A stretch of 64,000 bases of DNA from Chloroflexota bacterium (lineage in GTDB: Bacteria; Chloroflexota; Anaerolineae; Aggregatilineales; Phototrophicaceae). Made by a program: the position numbers and the translations under genes. The notes below the pieces were generated by a model that saw nothing but the letters and a program-made list of their open reading frames with translations, was not told the origin of the DNA and did no database searches. How positions within the stretch are numbered: the stretch's first letter is position 1; each line of letters starts with the position of its first letter. The stretch lies in NCBI GenBank assembly GCA_016223085.1, contig JACRPS010000003.1, positions 747,666-811,665 of the forward strand, written 5' to 3'. This document shows, in pieces, positions 33,912-41,915 of the stretch.

Positions 33912-34682
33912 ATGGGTCAGGGTTCATCTCGGATTTACAATCTGATCAGTCTGGTTTTCCTGGTGCTGACGATTGTCGTTATCGTGCTGGTCATCATGCG
34001 CTTTCTCGGCCCGCCCGCGACCGCGCCCCAGGCAGCCGCCATCGTGCCGACCGCGTTTGAACTGCCCTCGCTGACGCCATCCAACACGCCGACGGTCACG
34101 CTGCCGCCGACCTTCACCCTCACGCCAACCGATACACCCACGCCAACCGAAACACTGCCGCCAACGGCCACCCTCGCGCCGTCGGCCACCATCACCGACA
34201 CCCCCGGCCCGACCGACACGCCCAGCGTGACGCCGACCCCGTCCACCAGCCCCACGCCGTCACCAACCGCCACGCCGACCGGCCCGACCAACACCCCGTC
34301 GCCCACGCTGTCGCCGTTCCTGTACGATCTGCGCGACCAGCAGGTGATTTTTACGCAGAACTTCGCCAACACCGCCGGCTGCGCCTGGCAGGGGTTAGGC
34401 GGGCAGGTATTTGACATCAACAGCACGGCGGTCAATGGAATGCAAATTCACGTTTTCGGCCCGACGATTGGCGACCGCTTTGTCACCAGCGGCTCGAATT
34501 CGCTCTACGGCGCGGGCGGCTGGGAGCAGCCGGTGGATAACAAGATCAACGGCAACACGTATTATGTGGAACTGCTCAGCCCCGGCGGCACGGCGATTTC
34601 GCCGCGTATCCAGGTCACGTTCCCGACCGACTGCACCAAAAACCTGGCGCTGGTGAACTTCGTCCAGGTGCGGCCACAGTAA
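33912..34682 (+). CDS. Membrane-anchored surface protein with Thr/Pro linker
   Basis: 256 residues. Residues 8-32 form a single membrane helix after a short cytosolic tail, then residues 50-135 are a Thr/Pro-rich linker ('TLPPTFTLTPTDTPTPTETL'). The last 115 residues form an extracellular beta domain starting 'VIFTQNFANTAGCAWQGLGG' with paired Cys near 153 and 242 (GCAW and TDCTK). It resembles the C-terminal domain of the next protein ('GCAWASIAGSV' and 'RADCD'). The next gene overlaps by one base (TAATG), so the three form an operon. Confidence 0.75.
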   Translation: MGQGSSRIYNLISLVFLVLTIVVIVLVIMRFLGPPATAPQAAAIVPTAFELPSLTPSNTPTVTLPPTFTLTPTDTPTPTETLPPTATLAPSATITDTPGPTDTPSVTPTPSTSPTPSPTATPTGPTNTPSPTLSPFLYDLRDQQVIFTQNFANTAGCAWQGLGGQVFDINSTAVNGMQIHVFGPTIGDRFVTSGSNSLYGAGGWEQPVDNKINGNTYYVELLSPGGTAISPRIQVTFPTDCTKNLALVNFVQVRPQ

Positions 34683-35620
34683 TGAGCGAGCAGCAGCCCG
34701 GCGGCATTCGGCGCGTGACGCGCAAGGACCGCAAACGCAAAATCGAAACCGGCAAACTGGAATTCCCGCCGGATGATCTGCGCTATGCGCCGCAGGACGC
34801 GGTTGAGCCGGCAGCAGACGCCGCGCCGGTTGAACCGGCTGCCCCGCCGCCAGGCGAACCGGACGTGGAAGCCAGCATCGAAGAAGCGGCGGTGGAAACC
34901 GCGCCGGTAACGCCCGCGCCGCCCGCCGAACGCTTCCCGCCGCTGGAGTATCCGCCCGAAGCTGCGCCGCCAGCCCGCCAGCGCCCGGCAGCCACCGCGC
35001 CGCCGCGCCGGAATCCGTGCCTGTATAATCTGCTGACGCTGGTGTTTTTGCTGTTAACGGTCGCCGTGATTGGCTGGATTGCGCTGGTGTGGACGAACCC
35101 CTACACGCCGCTGAATCCGCTGGCGCCGTTCACGCCGCTGCCGGTCATCATCACCACCACGCCGCTGCCGGCCACGCCGACGCTTTCCCCCACGCCCTCG
35201 CCGACTGATACGCTCGAACCGACGCCGACCTTCACACCGCTGGCGCTCGCGGCGACACGCTCACCGTTCCCGTTTGTGCTGGTGGATACGGGCATGGTCT
35301 ACGCTCCCAACGGCAACGGCCAGGGCTGCGCCTGGGCCAGCATCGCCGGTTCGGTGACGGATGCCAACGGCGCGCCGCTGAACGATTACCAGATTCGCGT
35401 CGAGGGCGACGATTTTACGCCGCAGCTGGTACGCAGCGGGGCGGCGCTGACTTACGGCGCGGGCGGCTTCGAGATGCCGCTGGGCGACGCGCCGCGCGAT
35501 GACGAATACCGCGTGCAACTGCTCGACCCTGACGGCAGCCCCGTGTCCGACACCTACACCGTCACCACCCGCGCCGACTGTGACGCCAACGTGGCAATTG
35601 TGAGTTTCGTGGGGCAGTAA
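34682..35620 (+). CDS. Membrane-anchored surface protein, paralogue with a long cytosolic part
   Basis: 312 residues. Residues 1-110 are charged and Ala/Pro/Glu-rich, residues 117-138 are the membrane helix ('YNLLTLVFLLLTVAVIGWIA'), residues 150-195 a Thr/Pro linker, and residues 197-312 the extracellular beta domain ('GCAWASIAGSVTDANGAPLN'), which is carboxypeptidase-regulatory-like. It aligns with the upstream protein in helix and outer domain but has a large N-terminal cytosolic addition. The one-base overlap means coupled translation. Function unknown; attachment or adhesion at the surface is a guess. Confidence 0.75.
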   Translation: MSEQQPGGIRRVTRKDRKRKIETGKLEFPPDDLRYAPQDAVEPAADAAPVEPAAPPPGEPDVEASIEEAAVETAPVTPAPPAERFPPLEYPPEAAPPARQRPAATAPPRRNPCLYNLLTLVFLLLTVAVIGWIALVWTNPYTPLNPLAPFTPLPVIITTTPLPATPTLSPTPSPTDTLEPTPTFTPLALAATRSPFPFVLVDTGMVYAPNGNGQGCAWASIAGSVTDANGAPLNDYQIRVEGDDFTPQLVRSGAALTYGAGGFEMPLGDAPRDDEYRVQLLDPDGSPVSDTYTVTTRADCDANVAIVSFVGQ

Positions 35621-35625
35621 CGGGA

Positions 35626-35652
35626 TAGTTGTCAGTTGCCAGTTGTCAGTCA
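35626..35652. repeat. Heptanucleotide-type tandem repeat
   Basis: AGTTGTC-AGTTGCC-AGTTGTC-AGTC: four seven-base units with one varying position, six bases after the stop at 35620. Same kind as 61777-61808 and the longer array at 57624-57752. Confidence 0.7.
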
Positions 35653-35689
35653 AAACAGAAAAAACCGGATGTAGGCATGTTAGCCTGTC

Positions 35690-35817
35690 GATAAGCGATT
35701 GTTGATTGACCAGATTGGCGGCGACGAAACGCACCGCTGGCGTCGTTGATGGAAGTCATCGGCGTACTGATCGAACGCTACGAAGACGAACACGTTCCTG
35801 AACTGGATGAGCTATAA
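35690..35817 (+). pseudogene. Remnant of a HigA-type antitoxin or XRE-family regulator
   Basis: The frame 'RLLIDQIGGDETH' (35696-35734) continues, after one missing base near 35735, as 'PLASLMEVIGVLIERYEDEH' then 'VPELDEL' and TAA at 35815-35817. This matches the N-terminal helical part of HigA-type antitoxins that precedes the helix-turn-helix domain ('LIERYEDEHVPEL'). The helix-turn-helix itself is absent and no toxin is near. It is a decayed fragment, not an active gene. Confidence 0.5.
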
Positions 35818-35830
35818 CGAAAAATGCGAA

Positions 35831-35855
35831 GGGACACGATATATCGTGTCTCTAC
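35831..35855. repeat. Palindromic element, GGGACACGAT class, one end decayed
   Basis: GGGACACGATATATCGTGTC followed by TCTAC; one mismatch in the arm compared with 56267-56294. It lies just after the antitoxin remnant and before the stop of the convergent secreted-protein gene. Confidence 0.8.
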
Positions 35856-35879
35856 GGAGGCCATCGCCAACCGCTATCC

Positions 35880-36830
35880 CTACTGCGCGGGGGCGTACTC
35901 GCCATCCTGCCACTGGAACAGCACTTCGTTCGTTCTGCCGCAGTGCAGCGGCGAACCTGCTTCGTTGCCGTTGCTCGGCACAAACACGCTGCCATCATCG
36001 CGGATTTCCCAGTCCAGCGTCTGCCCCGGATAGCACCAGTCATCGAAGGCGACGCGTAGCTCCACGTAGGGCGCGCGCCCGTCCCAGGTCAGAGCATCCA
36101 GTTCCTTCGCCTCGTCGGTGCCAGTCGCATAGTGCTGCGTGATAAACGTCAGCGGCCCGCCATCCACGTCCAGCACCTGCACCTCCGGCGCGGGGAAAAT
36201 GCTCAATGCTTCCGGCGCGGCGGCGCTTATCAGATGGTTTTCCGACTGGGCATAGGTCAGGCGCTCCAGGCTGTCGCTGGTCACAAAGCTGCTGACAGGC
36301 GCGATCACCTGCCCCTGCCAGTTGTCCTCGGTGTCGAAGAAGGCGATGCTCAACCCGCCGCGAATCGCGTATACCGTTTTCTCCGAGAAGTACGGCACCT
36401 GCGTATGCAGCAGCAGTTCGTCCACGCCGTCGCCGTTCAGATCAAGGAATTCCGTCGTCGGTTCAAAATCAGTCGCCAGCGGCACCGCGCCGAAGTCGCC
36501 ACCCACGTCCACCGCTTCAACCGGCGGCTTGATCTGGCTCAGTTCCGCCAACTGCGCCACCACCTCCGGCTGTTCCGCCAGCGGCTGGTCAGGGTCAGCG
36601 CAGTTGTTGAGGAAAAACTCACTCGTGCCGACCACCCGCCGCACGATGTTCTCCCATTCGGTCGCATCCCAGGGGATGACACCGTTTTCGACGTTGGGCA
36701 GCGTCTTCTCAAACACCTCCGCTGCGAAGGCGTTTACGTCGTCGAAGGCCGCTTCACACCCCGTTTGCGCGCTGGCCGCCCCGGTGACCAGTAAACTCAG
36801 CAGCAGGGCAGCCCATACCAGTCGCTTCAT
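35880..36830 (-). CDS. Secreted protein with an FG-GAP-like Ca-binding loop
   Basis: 316 residues. The N-terminal 'RLVWAALLLSLLVTGAASAQ' is a signal peptide with cleavage after about residue 21 (AxA). The only recognisable motif is 'EFLDLNGDGVDELLL' near residues 127-141, a Ca-binding D-x-N-G-D-G-x-x-E loop as in FG-GAP/VCBS repeats. Six Cys could form disulphides outside. Function unknown. A GAGGAGG upstream supports the ATG at 36830. It is monocistronic. Confidence 0.78.
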   Translation of the reverse strand: MKRLVWAALLLSLLVTGAASAQTGCEAAFDDVNAFAAEVFEKTLPNVENGVIPWDATEWENIVRRVVGTSEFFLNNCADPDQPLAEQPEVVAQLAELSQIKPPVEAVDVGGDFGAVPLATDFEPTTEFLDLNGDGVDELLLHTQVPYFSEKTVYAIRGGLSIAFFDTEDNWQGQVIAPVSSFVTSDSLERLTYAQSENHLISAAAPEALSIFPAPEVQVLDVDGGPLTFITQHYATGTDEAKELDALTWDGRAPYVELRVAFDDWCYPGQTLDWEIRDDGSVFVPSNGNEAGSPLHCGRTNEVLFQWQDGEYAPAQ

Positions 36831-36975
36831 CTCGTTCTCCTCCTCGTTCCGTTGTGCCGCGTCCCTACATATTGACCGGACTCAGCTAAAATTACAAACG
36901 AGATTATAGGGGTAAAGCGAGATCATCATCTGGATGGCCACCCGACTGCCAGCCCACGACTCGGCAACGGAACTT

Positions 36976-37803
36976 CTACCGCACACCCGATTGGAAATAC
37001 AGGAAGATAAAAAAGGCCGTCAGCGCGCCGAGCAAATGCCACAGGCCGTGCCCTTGCAGCCAGCTATCCGGCTTGCACAGTGGCCCGCCGGTTTTCGATA
37101 ACTGCCAGACGACAAAGGCGCTGCCAAACGACACCACCGCCAGGATAAAAAAGGTCCAGCCGCGCCCGGTGCCGCCCGCTCCGCCCAGCAGGATGATGAA
37201 TTGCAGAACCACCCACAGGATGGCAAACGAGCCAAACGCAAACGAGCCAGGGGTTAAGCCCAGAATTTTTGAACCGCGATGGTTTTTATCCATCCACCAC
37301 GTCCAGTAACCGAGCGCGACGTTGGCGATCAGCCACAGGACGAGAAACACGGCGCTGCCGGCGTTAAACAGCGTGTGGATGAGATCGTACAGAAACAGGA
37401 AGCTGGTGAAAATCACCATCGAGAAGGTGTCCAGCCAGCCGCCCCATTGTTTCATCGAAGCGTGGAAAAACATGCTGCCAGGGCCGAGGAAGATCACCAC
37501 CGCGCCATAGAGAATCGCCAGCAGCGACGGCGCTTTCATCGGGTTCGGCTCGGTAGCGGGGTTTAGGCCGCTGCCACCGACCATGATGAGGATCACCAGC
37601 CCAGCCAGCATAAAGCCGAGGTTTGACCAGGTATTGATTGGCTGCTTAATCATGCCGGGATGCAGCCTCTCGCAGTAACAATCGTTAGCCGCGATGCAGT
37701 CGTCATCCTCCGACGACGGAATCCAGCCGGTCAGCCCCAGGATAAAGAAGATTGCCATCAGGACGCCAGATTCGATCAGCCCAACCGCCAGTGCCGTGCC
37801 CAT
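36976..37803 (-). CDS. Ceramidase-like (CREST superfamily) membrane protein
   Basis: 275 residues with seven hydrophobic segments. The alkaline ceramidase pattern is visible: an early 'CYCERLHPGMIKQPINTWSN', then 'GPGSMFFHASMKQWGGWLD' and 'LDTFSM' with the metal-binding Ser/His/Asp, and 'LQGHGLWHLLGALTAFF' near the end with two His. These three elements form the zinc site in the family. It may hydrolyse an amide bond in sphingolipid-like lipids or act as a related membrane hydrolase; the substrate is inference. A small palindrome (TACCG-ATA-CGGTA) sits 33 bases upstream of its start. Confidence 0.8.
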   Translation of the reverse strand: MGTALAVGLIESGVLMAIFFILGLTGWIPSSEDDDCIAANDCYCERLHPGMIKQPINTWSNLGFMLAGLVILIMVGGSGLNPATEPNPMKAPSLLAILYGAVVIFLGPGSMFFHASMKQWGGWLDTFSMVIFTSFLFLYDLIHTLFNAGSAVFLVLWLIANVALGYWTWWMDKNHRGSKILGLTPGSFAFGSFAILWVVLQFIILLGGAGGTGRGWTFFILAVVSFGSAFVVWQLSKTGGPLCKPDSWLQGHGLWHLLGALTAFFIFLYFQSGVR

Positions 37804-37907
37804 TCCATCCTCCCCCGCTATTCAATTGTGGTCTATACCGATACGGTAGTTATAGGCTGATTTAGGAAACAGCGTCAAGCGGAGCAAAAGTCCGGGTAGA
37901 TGACGGT

Positions 37908-38594
37908 TTACACGTAAGCCGCATCCTTGAAGCTGCGCGGGCCGGTCTGCACTACGCCGATCTGCGGGCACAGGTCGCGCACCAGACAGGTGGCGCACTG
38001 GGGATAGGTCGGCTTGCACACCTCGCGCCCGAACTGCACCATCAGTCCGTTCCAGTGCGGCCAGTATTCGCGCGGTAGCTTCTGTTTCAGTTCTTCGTTG
38101 ATTTTCGGCGGCTGCTTCGTATCCGGGTTGACCAGCCCCAGCCGCTTGCCAATGCGACCGACGTGGACATCAACCGTGATGTCCTCGGTGCGTCCGTAGC
38201 CAACGGCCAGCGTCAGCACCGCCACTTTCCAGCCGACACCCTTGTATTCCATCAGCTCGTCAACCGTCTGCGGCACAACGCCGCCATTGGCCGCCACGCG
38301 CTGCGCAATATCACGGACGTATTTGACTTTGTTTTCCCAGTACATGACCGGGCGGATCGCTTCGGTAATCTGTTCATCGGTCAGCTTGAGCATGTCGTCG
38401 GGGTTGTCCGCCAGCGCGAACAGGTTGTTCATCGCCAGGAAGGTCTGCTCCTCGCGGGTCTGCGCGCTCAACATGGCGGCGATCAGCGCCTTAAACGGCT
38501 GGCCCTTATAGTAGCTGAGGGTGGTCGGCGGCCAGTTTTTCGCGGCCTCGCTGATGCGCTCGTAAATCTCGCGGATGCGGGCGGAGTCGTCCAT
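37908..38594 (-). CDS. nth: Endonuclease III (DNA glycosylase/AP lyase)
   Basis: 228 residues. The helix-hairpin-helix 'LMEYKGVGWKVAVLTLAVGY' holds the catalytic Lys (K123), 'ITVDVHVGRIGKRLG' holds the catalytic Asp (D142), and C193, C200, C203 and C209 form the C-x6-C-x2-C-x5-C [4Fe-4S] site. It removes oxidised pyrimidines and cuts the abasic site. Trp replaces Arg in 'GVGWK' compared with the usual GVGRK. The gene starts one base after the stop of the HNH gene, so base excision repair is co-transcribed with it. Confidence 0.93.
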   Translation of the reverse strand: MDDSARIREIYERISEAAKNWPPTTLSYYKGQPFKALIAAMLSAQTREEQTFLAMNNLFALADNPDDMLKLTDEQITEAIRPVMYWENKVKYVRDIAQRVAANGGVVPQTVDELMEYKGVGWKVAVLTLAVGYGRTEDITVDVHVGRIGKRLGLVNPDTKQPPKINEELKQKLPREYWPHWNGLMVQFGREVCKPTYPQCATCLVRDLCPQIGVVQTGPRSFKDAAYV

Positions 38595-39002
38595 TTACCA
38601 CAGTCCTTTTTCAATCAATTCGCGACGGGCTTTAAGCCGGCTGGTTTCGTTCATTTGCAACAGGCGAGCCGTAACCCGCCCAACCGGAGTCTTTCCAATA
38701 ATAACTGCATCGCTTATTCCAAAGTGTTCATTCCAGGACTGCCTCCGAGGATTAAACAACGGTGTGAGTTCTCCAGTCAGTTCATCATAGCCGGATATAT
38801 CATCGCTCTTGTTGGTATTGCAATCGAAACATGCCCAGGCCAGATTTTCCAAACCCAGTGAACCGCCATGCCGCTTTACGGGAATAATATGATCTACATG
38901 AAAACTGTAGGGACTGAAACGTTCCTGCTTGCCGCAATATTCGCAGCGTCCTTCGGCACGCCGGCGCACCGTATCGCGTATAGATGAAGGAACTCGGCTC
39001 AC
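38595..39002 (-). CDS. HNH endonuclease
   Basis: 135 residues. The HNH core is 'CEYCGKQERFSPYSFHVDHI' continuing 'IPVKRHGG', then 'LENLAWACFDCNTNKSD'. C20/C23 and C58/C61 form a structural zinc site, H38 is the general base and N53 and N62 are the core Asn residues. The start overlaps the stop of the 83-residue gene upstream by four bases (ATGA). Such HNH proteins with a small helical partner are common in Cyanobacteria and Chloroflexota; the target is unknown. Confidence 0.9.
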   Translation of the reverse strand: MSRVPSSIRDTVRRRAEGRCEYCGKQERFSPYSFHVDHIIPVKRHGGSLGLENLAWACFDCNTNKSDDISGYDELTGELTPLFNPRRQSWNEHFGISDAVIIGKTPVGRVTARLLQMNETSRLKARRELIEKGLW

Positions 39003-39250
39003 GATTGTTTCAGCATACCGGCTGCCTGAGCCTTCAGGAGAGACACCATCCGCTCAAACTGGAGCATTTGCTGGAGTTCTATCGTTTCTTCCGGCGTGAG
39101 TTCGCCCTCATTGTTTTTGTCCAGAAGTTCATCAGCCCGCCGCTGCATCGTAGCTGAGACTTTAAACGCCAGAATTTGTTCTGGCGTGGCGGACTGTGCC
39201 AGGTATTCGACTAATTCCTGATACACCGGGGAAACTGCATTTGCTGCCAT
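38999..39250 (-). CDS. Small helical protein encoded before an HNH gene
   Basis: 83 residues, from the ATG at 39250 with GGAGGG upstream. No characterised domain; 'SATPEQILAFKVSATMQRRA' and 'ELTPEETIELQQMLQFERMV' are patterns seen in short proteins found upstream of HNH endonuclease genes. It overlaps that gene by four bases, so they are co-translated, and it may be an inhibitor or chaperone of the nuclease; this is inference. Confidence 0.75.
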   Translation of the reverse strand: MAANAVSPVYQELVEYLAQSATPEQILAFKVSATMQRRADELLDKNNEGELTPEETIELQQMLQFERMVSLLKAQAAGMLKQS

Positions 39251-39286
39251 ACCAACCCTCCGCACTAATTCACGTTATATTATATC

Positions 39287-40837
39287 CTACTCCACATACC
39301 CCAACGCCCGCAGATGATCGAGCACCGACTCATCCATTTCCCCGGATGTGCCCGCCCCCGCCCGGAGGCGTTCGGCTTCAGCCACAAACGCGGCGGCCTG
39401 CTGCTGCAAGGCGGCAGCGCGGCGGCTGTCCTGTGCGGCAAGATTGGCGGTCTCGGCGGGGTCGGCGGCCACGTCGTACAGCCCTTCCACCTGATCGCCA
39501 ACCAGCGCCAGCTTGTGCTCGCCGTCATACACGCCCCGGCGCACCAGTGACAGGCGCAGCCGTTGAATCAGCGCCGGGTTGCGGTGCTGGATGAATCCCA
39601 GAAACGTCTGCGGCGGAAACGCTTCAGCAAAGGCGACGTTGCCCTCAGTATCAGGGTGGCCGTTGGTGACGTTTGCCAGCGTCAGCGCGCCGATATTGGC
39701 GTTCGGGTCGGCCTCGTCCAATGGAGGCGGCACGCCCGCCGCGTCGAGTATCGTATGGAACACCCGCCGCGTCGAGACTGTGGCGCTGATGCACTTGCCT
39801 GCCGGGAAGCGGTCGGGATAACGAATGACCAGCGGTACATGCACCAGTTCCTGATACACAACGAAGCCGTGCCCGAAGAAATCATGGTCGCCGTGCCCTT
39901 CGCCGTGATCGGCCAGAATGATGACCAGCGTGTTATCGAGCGCACCGGACTGCCGCAGGTAGCGCAGCAAGCGCCCCAACTGCGCGTCCTGATAGGCAAT
40001 TTCAGCGTCGTAGAAATCCAGCAGCGCCGCGCGCTGCCAGTCCGCCAGCGCCGGGTCAGGCGGCGACGCCCAGCGCCCGGCGTCGGCGTTAAAGCGCCGC
40101 ACGAAGTTGTAGGCGCGGCGGTCACGGCGCAGTTCTGGCGCCACCCGGTCTACATAATCCTGTGGCGGTCTGTACGGCAGGTGCGCGCCCATCAGATTCA
40201 CAAACGCGAACAGCGGACGTTCCGCGCCGCCGGCGTGATGCTGCCCCCAGTAGGCGATCATGTCATCTATCGTACTGGCGGTGTGACCCTTGAAGTTAAT
40301 CAGCCGCGACCAGACCGGCACGACCAGCGGACTCATGGACAACCGGAACAGCGTGTCGGAATTGGCGAAACGATTTTCAATCGGGCGGGCGACATGGCGG
40401 CGGAAACGGGTCTTAAACGCTTTCACCAGCGCGGGTTCGCCGGTGTCAAACGGGCGGTTCGGCACGGTGCCGGCGTAGTTGTAAAACCGCTCGAAGCCGC
40501 GCCGCAGGCCGTTATTCAGCACGCCAAGCAGCGGATTGTTGCAAAAGCCGACGGTGTGATAGCCCGCGCCGCGCAGGATTTCCACCAGCGTCGGGAACAG
40601 GCCGGATAGCCGGGCATTGGCTTCAGTTAGTTGGTGCGTGCTGGGATACACCCCTGTGAACAGGGAAGCGTGCGCTGGAATCGTCCACTGCGCAGGTGAC
40701 ACAGCGCGATCAAACACGGTTGCTTTTGCCGCGAAGGCATCCAGTTCCGGCGAGGTGTCACGGCTGTGGCCGTAGCCGGAGAGACGGTCACGGCGCAGGG
40801 TATCCAGCACGATCAACAGGACGTCAGGTTTTTGCAT
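39287..40837 (-). CDS. Sulfatase/alkaline-phosphatase superfamily hydrolase with a Thr nucleophile
   Basis: 516 residues. The start 'PDVLLIVLDTLRRDRLSGYG' has the metal-binding Asp pair. In sulfatases the next motif is C/S-x-P-x-R; here it is 'SPAQWTIPAHASLFTGVYPS', so Thr52 sits where Cys or Ser would become formylglycine and Arg is replaced by His. Thr at this place is normal in phosphoglycerol transferases and phosphonoesterases of the superfamily. 'TLVIILADHGEGHGDHDFFG' supplies the later Asp-His metal ligands. It is therefore likely a phosphohydrolase or phosphotransferase rather than a sulfatase. No signal peptide or membrane segment is obvious. Confidence 0.82.
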   Translation of the reverse strand: MQKPDVLLIVLDTLRRDRLSGYGHSRDTSPELDAFAAKATVFDRAVSPAQWTIPAHASLFTGVYPSTHQLTEANARLSGLFPTLVEILRGAGYHTVGFCNNPLLGVLNNGLRRGFERFYNYAGTVPNRPFDTGEPALVKAFKTRFRRHVARPIENRFANSDTLFRLSMSPLVVPVWSRLINFKGHTASTIDDMIAYWGQHHAGGAERPLFAFVNLMGAHLPYRPPQDYVDRVAPELRRDRRAYNFVRRFNADAGRWASPPDPALADWQRAALLDFYDAEIAYQDAQLGRLLRYLRQSGALDNTLVIILADHGEGHGDHDFFGHGFVVYQELVHVPLVIRYPDRFPAGKCISATVSTRRVFHTILDAAGVPPPLDEADPNANIGALTLANVTNGHPDTEGNVAFAEAFPPQTFLGFIQHRNPALIQRLRLSLVRRGVYDGEHKLALVGDQVEGLYDVAADPAETANLAAQDSRRAAALQQQAAAFVAEAERLRAGAGTSGEMDESVLDHLRALGYVE

Positions 40838-40878
40838 AGCGGTTAACCGTTAGCGTTTGGCGCGCGATACAAACATCG

Positions 40879-40906
40879 GTAGGGGTGCACGGTCGCGCGC
40901 CCCTAC
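40879..40906. repeat. Palindromic element, GGGG(T)GCACGG class, imperfect
   Basis: GTAGGGGTGCACGG and CGCGCGCCCCTAC pair with mismatches. It lies upstream of the sulfatase-superfamily gene, 41 bases before its start, and 57 bases after the stop of the membrane-protein gene. Confidence 0.7.
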
Positions 40907-40963
40907 AGAAACGGCGCTGGCACAATCATACCGGCGCCGGATTAGAATTGATTTAGAATGGGG

Positions 40964-41848
40964 TTATGCCGCCGCGAACGCCTCGCGTGCCAGTGCCGTG
41001 TCAATGAATGGGCCGGCGTCGCCGGTGGTGGCGTATTTGTAGAGCGACGCCTGAAAGATGCCGTTGACCGCGCCCTGGAGCAGCCCCAGCATCACAATCG
41101 CCAGGATGACCAGCGCCACCGCGCCGATAATCAGCGCCGCCGATTCGGTCGCAATAGCGGCAAACACAATCAGCCCGCCGATGATAAACACCGCCACATA
41201 CGCCAGGCAGGTGATACCGCCGATGGCCGTGCTGCCGGTGAAGTGTTCGCCCCAGGTGCGTTTGAACAGGTCAAAGCTGCGCCGGAGCGAGTCCACCACG
41301 CCGCAGTCCTCCACCACCAGCACCGGAATCGCAAAAAAGACCAGCAAATTCCACGCGCCCTGCAGCAGCCCGCCGATGATGGCCGCCAGGATAGCAATAA
41401 TCGGATTTTTAGAGTCACGTCCCGCGTCCCGGATGCCGCGTGCGATCATCCCGACCGTCGCCGAAATGATGGCGTAAACGATGATCTTGCCCAGCCGCGC
41501 CGAGGCGATTTGAATCCCGTCGTTGACCGTCGCCGGTTCGCCGTGAATGATCTTCATGGCCGCGCCGACCAGCGCCGTGTTCGAGAAAATGACGACGGTA
41601 TAGGCGACGACGTAATACAGAAACAGCACGATGGTGGCGATCACCCCGGCGATGTCATTTGTTACCGTACCTTCCTGCGTCAGCGCCTGGAAGATGCCGG
41701 TCGCCGAAATGGGAATCAGAAACAGGATGGTGACGATAATCATGCCGATCATCGAAATCACCGGAAACATGAGTAACTGCGGATTGGCGCGCAGCGCGCC
41801 CCAGCTTTGTTTCGACAGTTCCCAACCGTTGCGGATTTTGCTCCCCAC
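40964..41848 (-). CDS. DUF6159-like integral membrane protein
   Basis: 294 residues with about six hydrophobic stretches: residues 25-50, 65-92, 115-134, 145-170, 205-230 and 235-258. The start 'GSKIRNGWELSKQSWGALRA' and central 'ALVGAAMKIIHGEPATVNDG' match a family of multi-pass proteins with no defined function. It is upstream of, and on the same strand as, the sulfatase-superfamily gene but separated by a palindromic element. A role in the membrane, perhaps cell envelope homeostasis, is a guess. Confidence 0.75.
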   Translation of the reverse strand: MGSKIRNGWELSKQSWGALRANPQLLMFPVISMIGMIIVTILFLIPISATGIFQALTQEGTVTNDIAGVIATIVLFLYYVVAYTVVIFSNTALVGAAMKIIHGEPATVNDGIQIASARLGKIIVYAIISATVGMIARGIRDAGRDSKNPIIAILAAIIGGLLQGAWNLLVFFAIPVLVVEDCGVVDSLRRSFDLFKRTWGEHFTGSTAIGGITCLAYVAVFIIGGLIVFAAIATESAALIIGAVALVILAIVMLGLLQGAVNGIFQASLYKYATTGDAGPFIDTALAREAFAAA

Positions 41849-41915
41849 GTGTCCACTCCTCCTGCTTGTTGTGCTATCATCGTCAGCATAGTCCCGTTCA
41901 GGCAGGTTGGCAACT

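Noticed and set aside
35690-35817. A functional short antitoxin gene from the ATG at 35749.
   Set aside because: The 22-residue product would lack the helix-turn-helix, and the upstream part of the domain is in another frame; it is treated as a pseudogene remnant.
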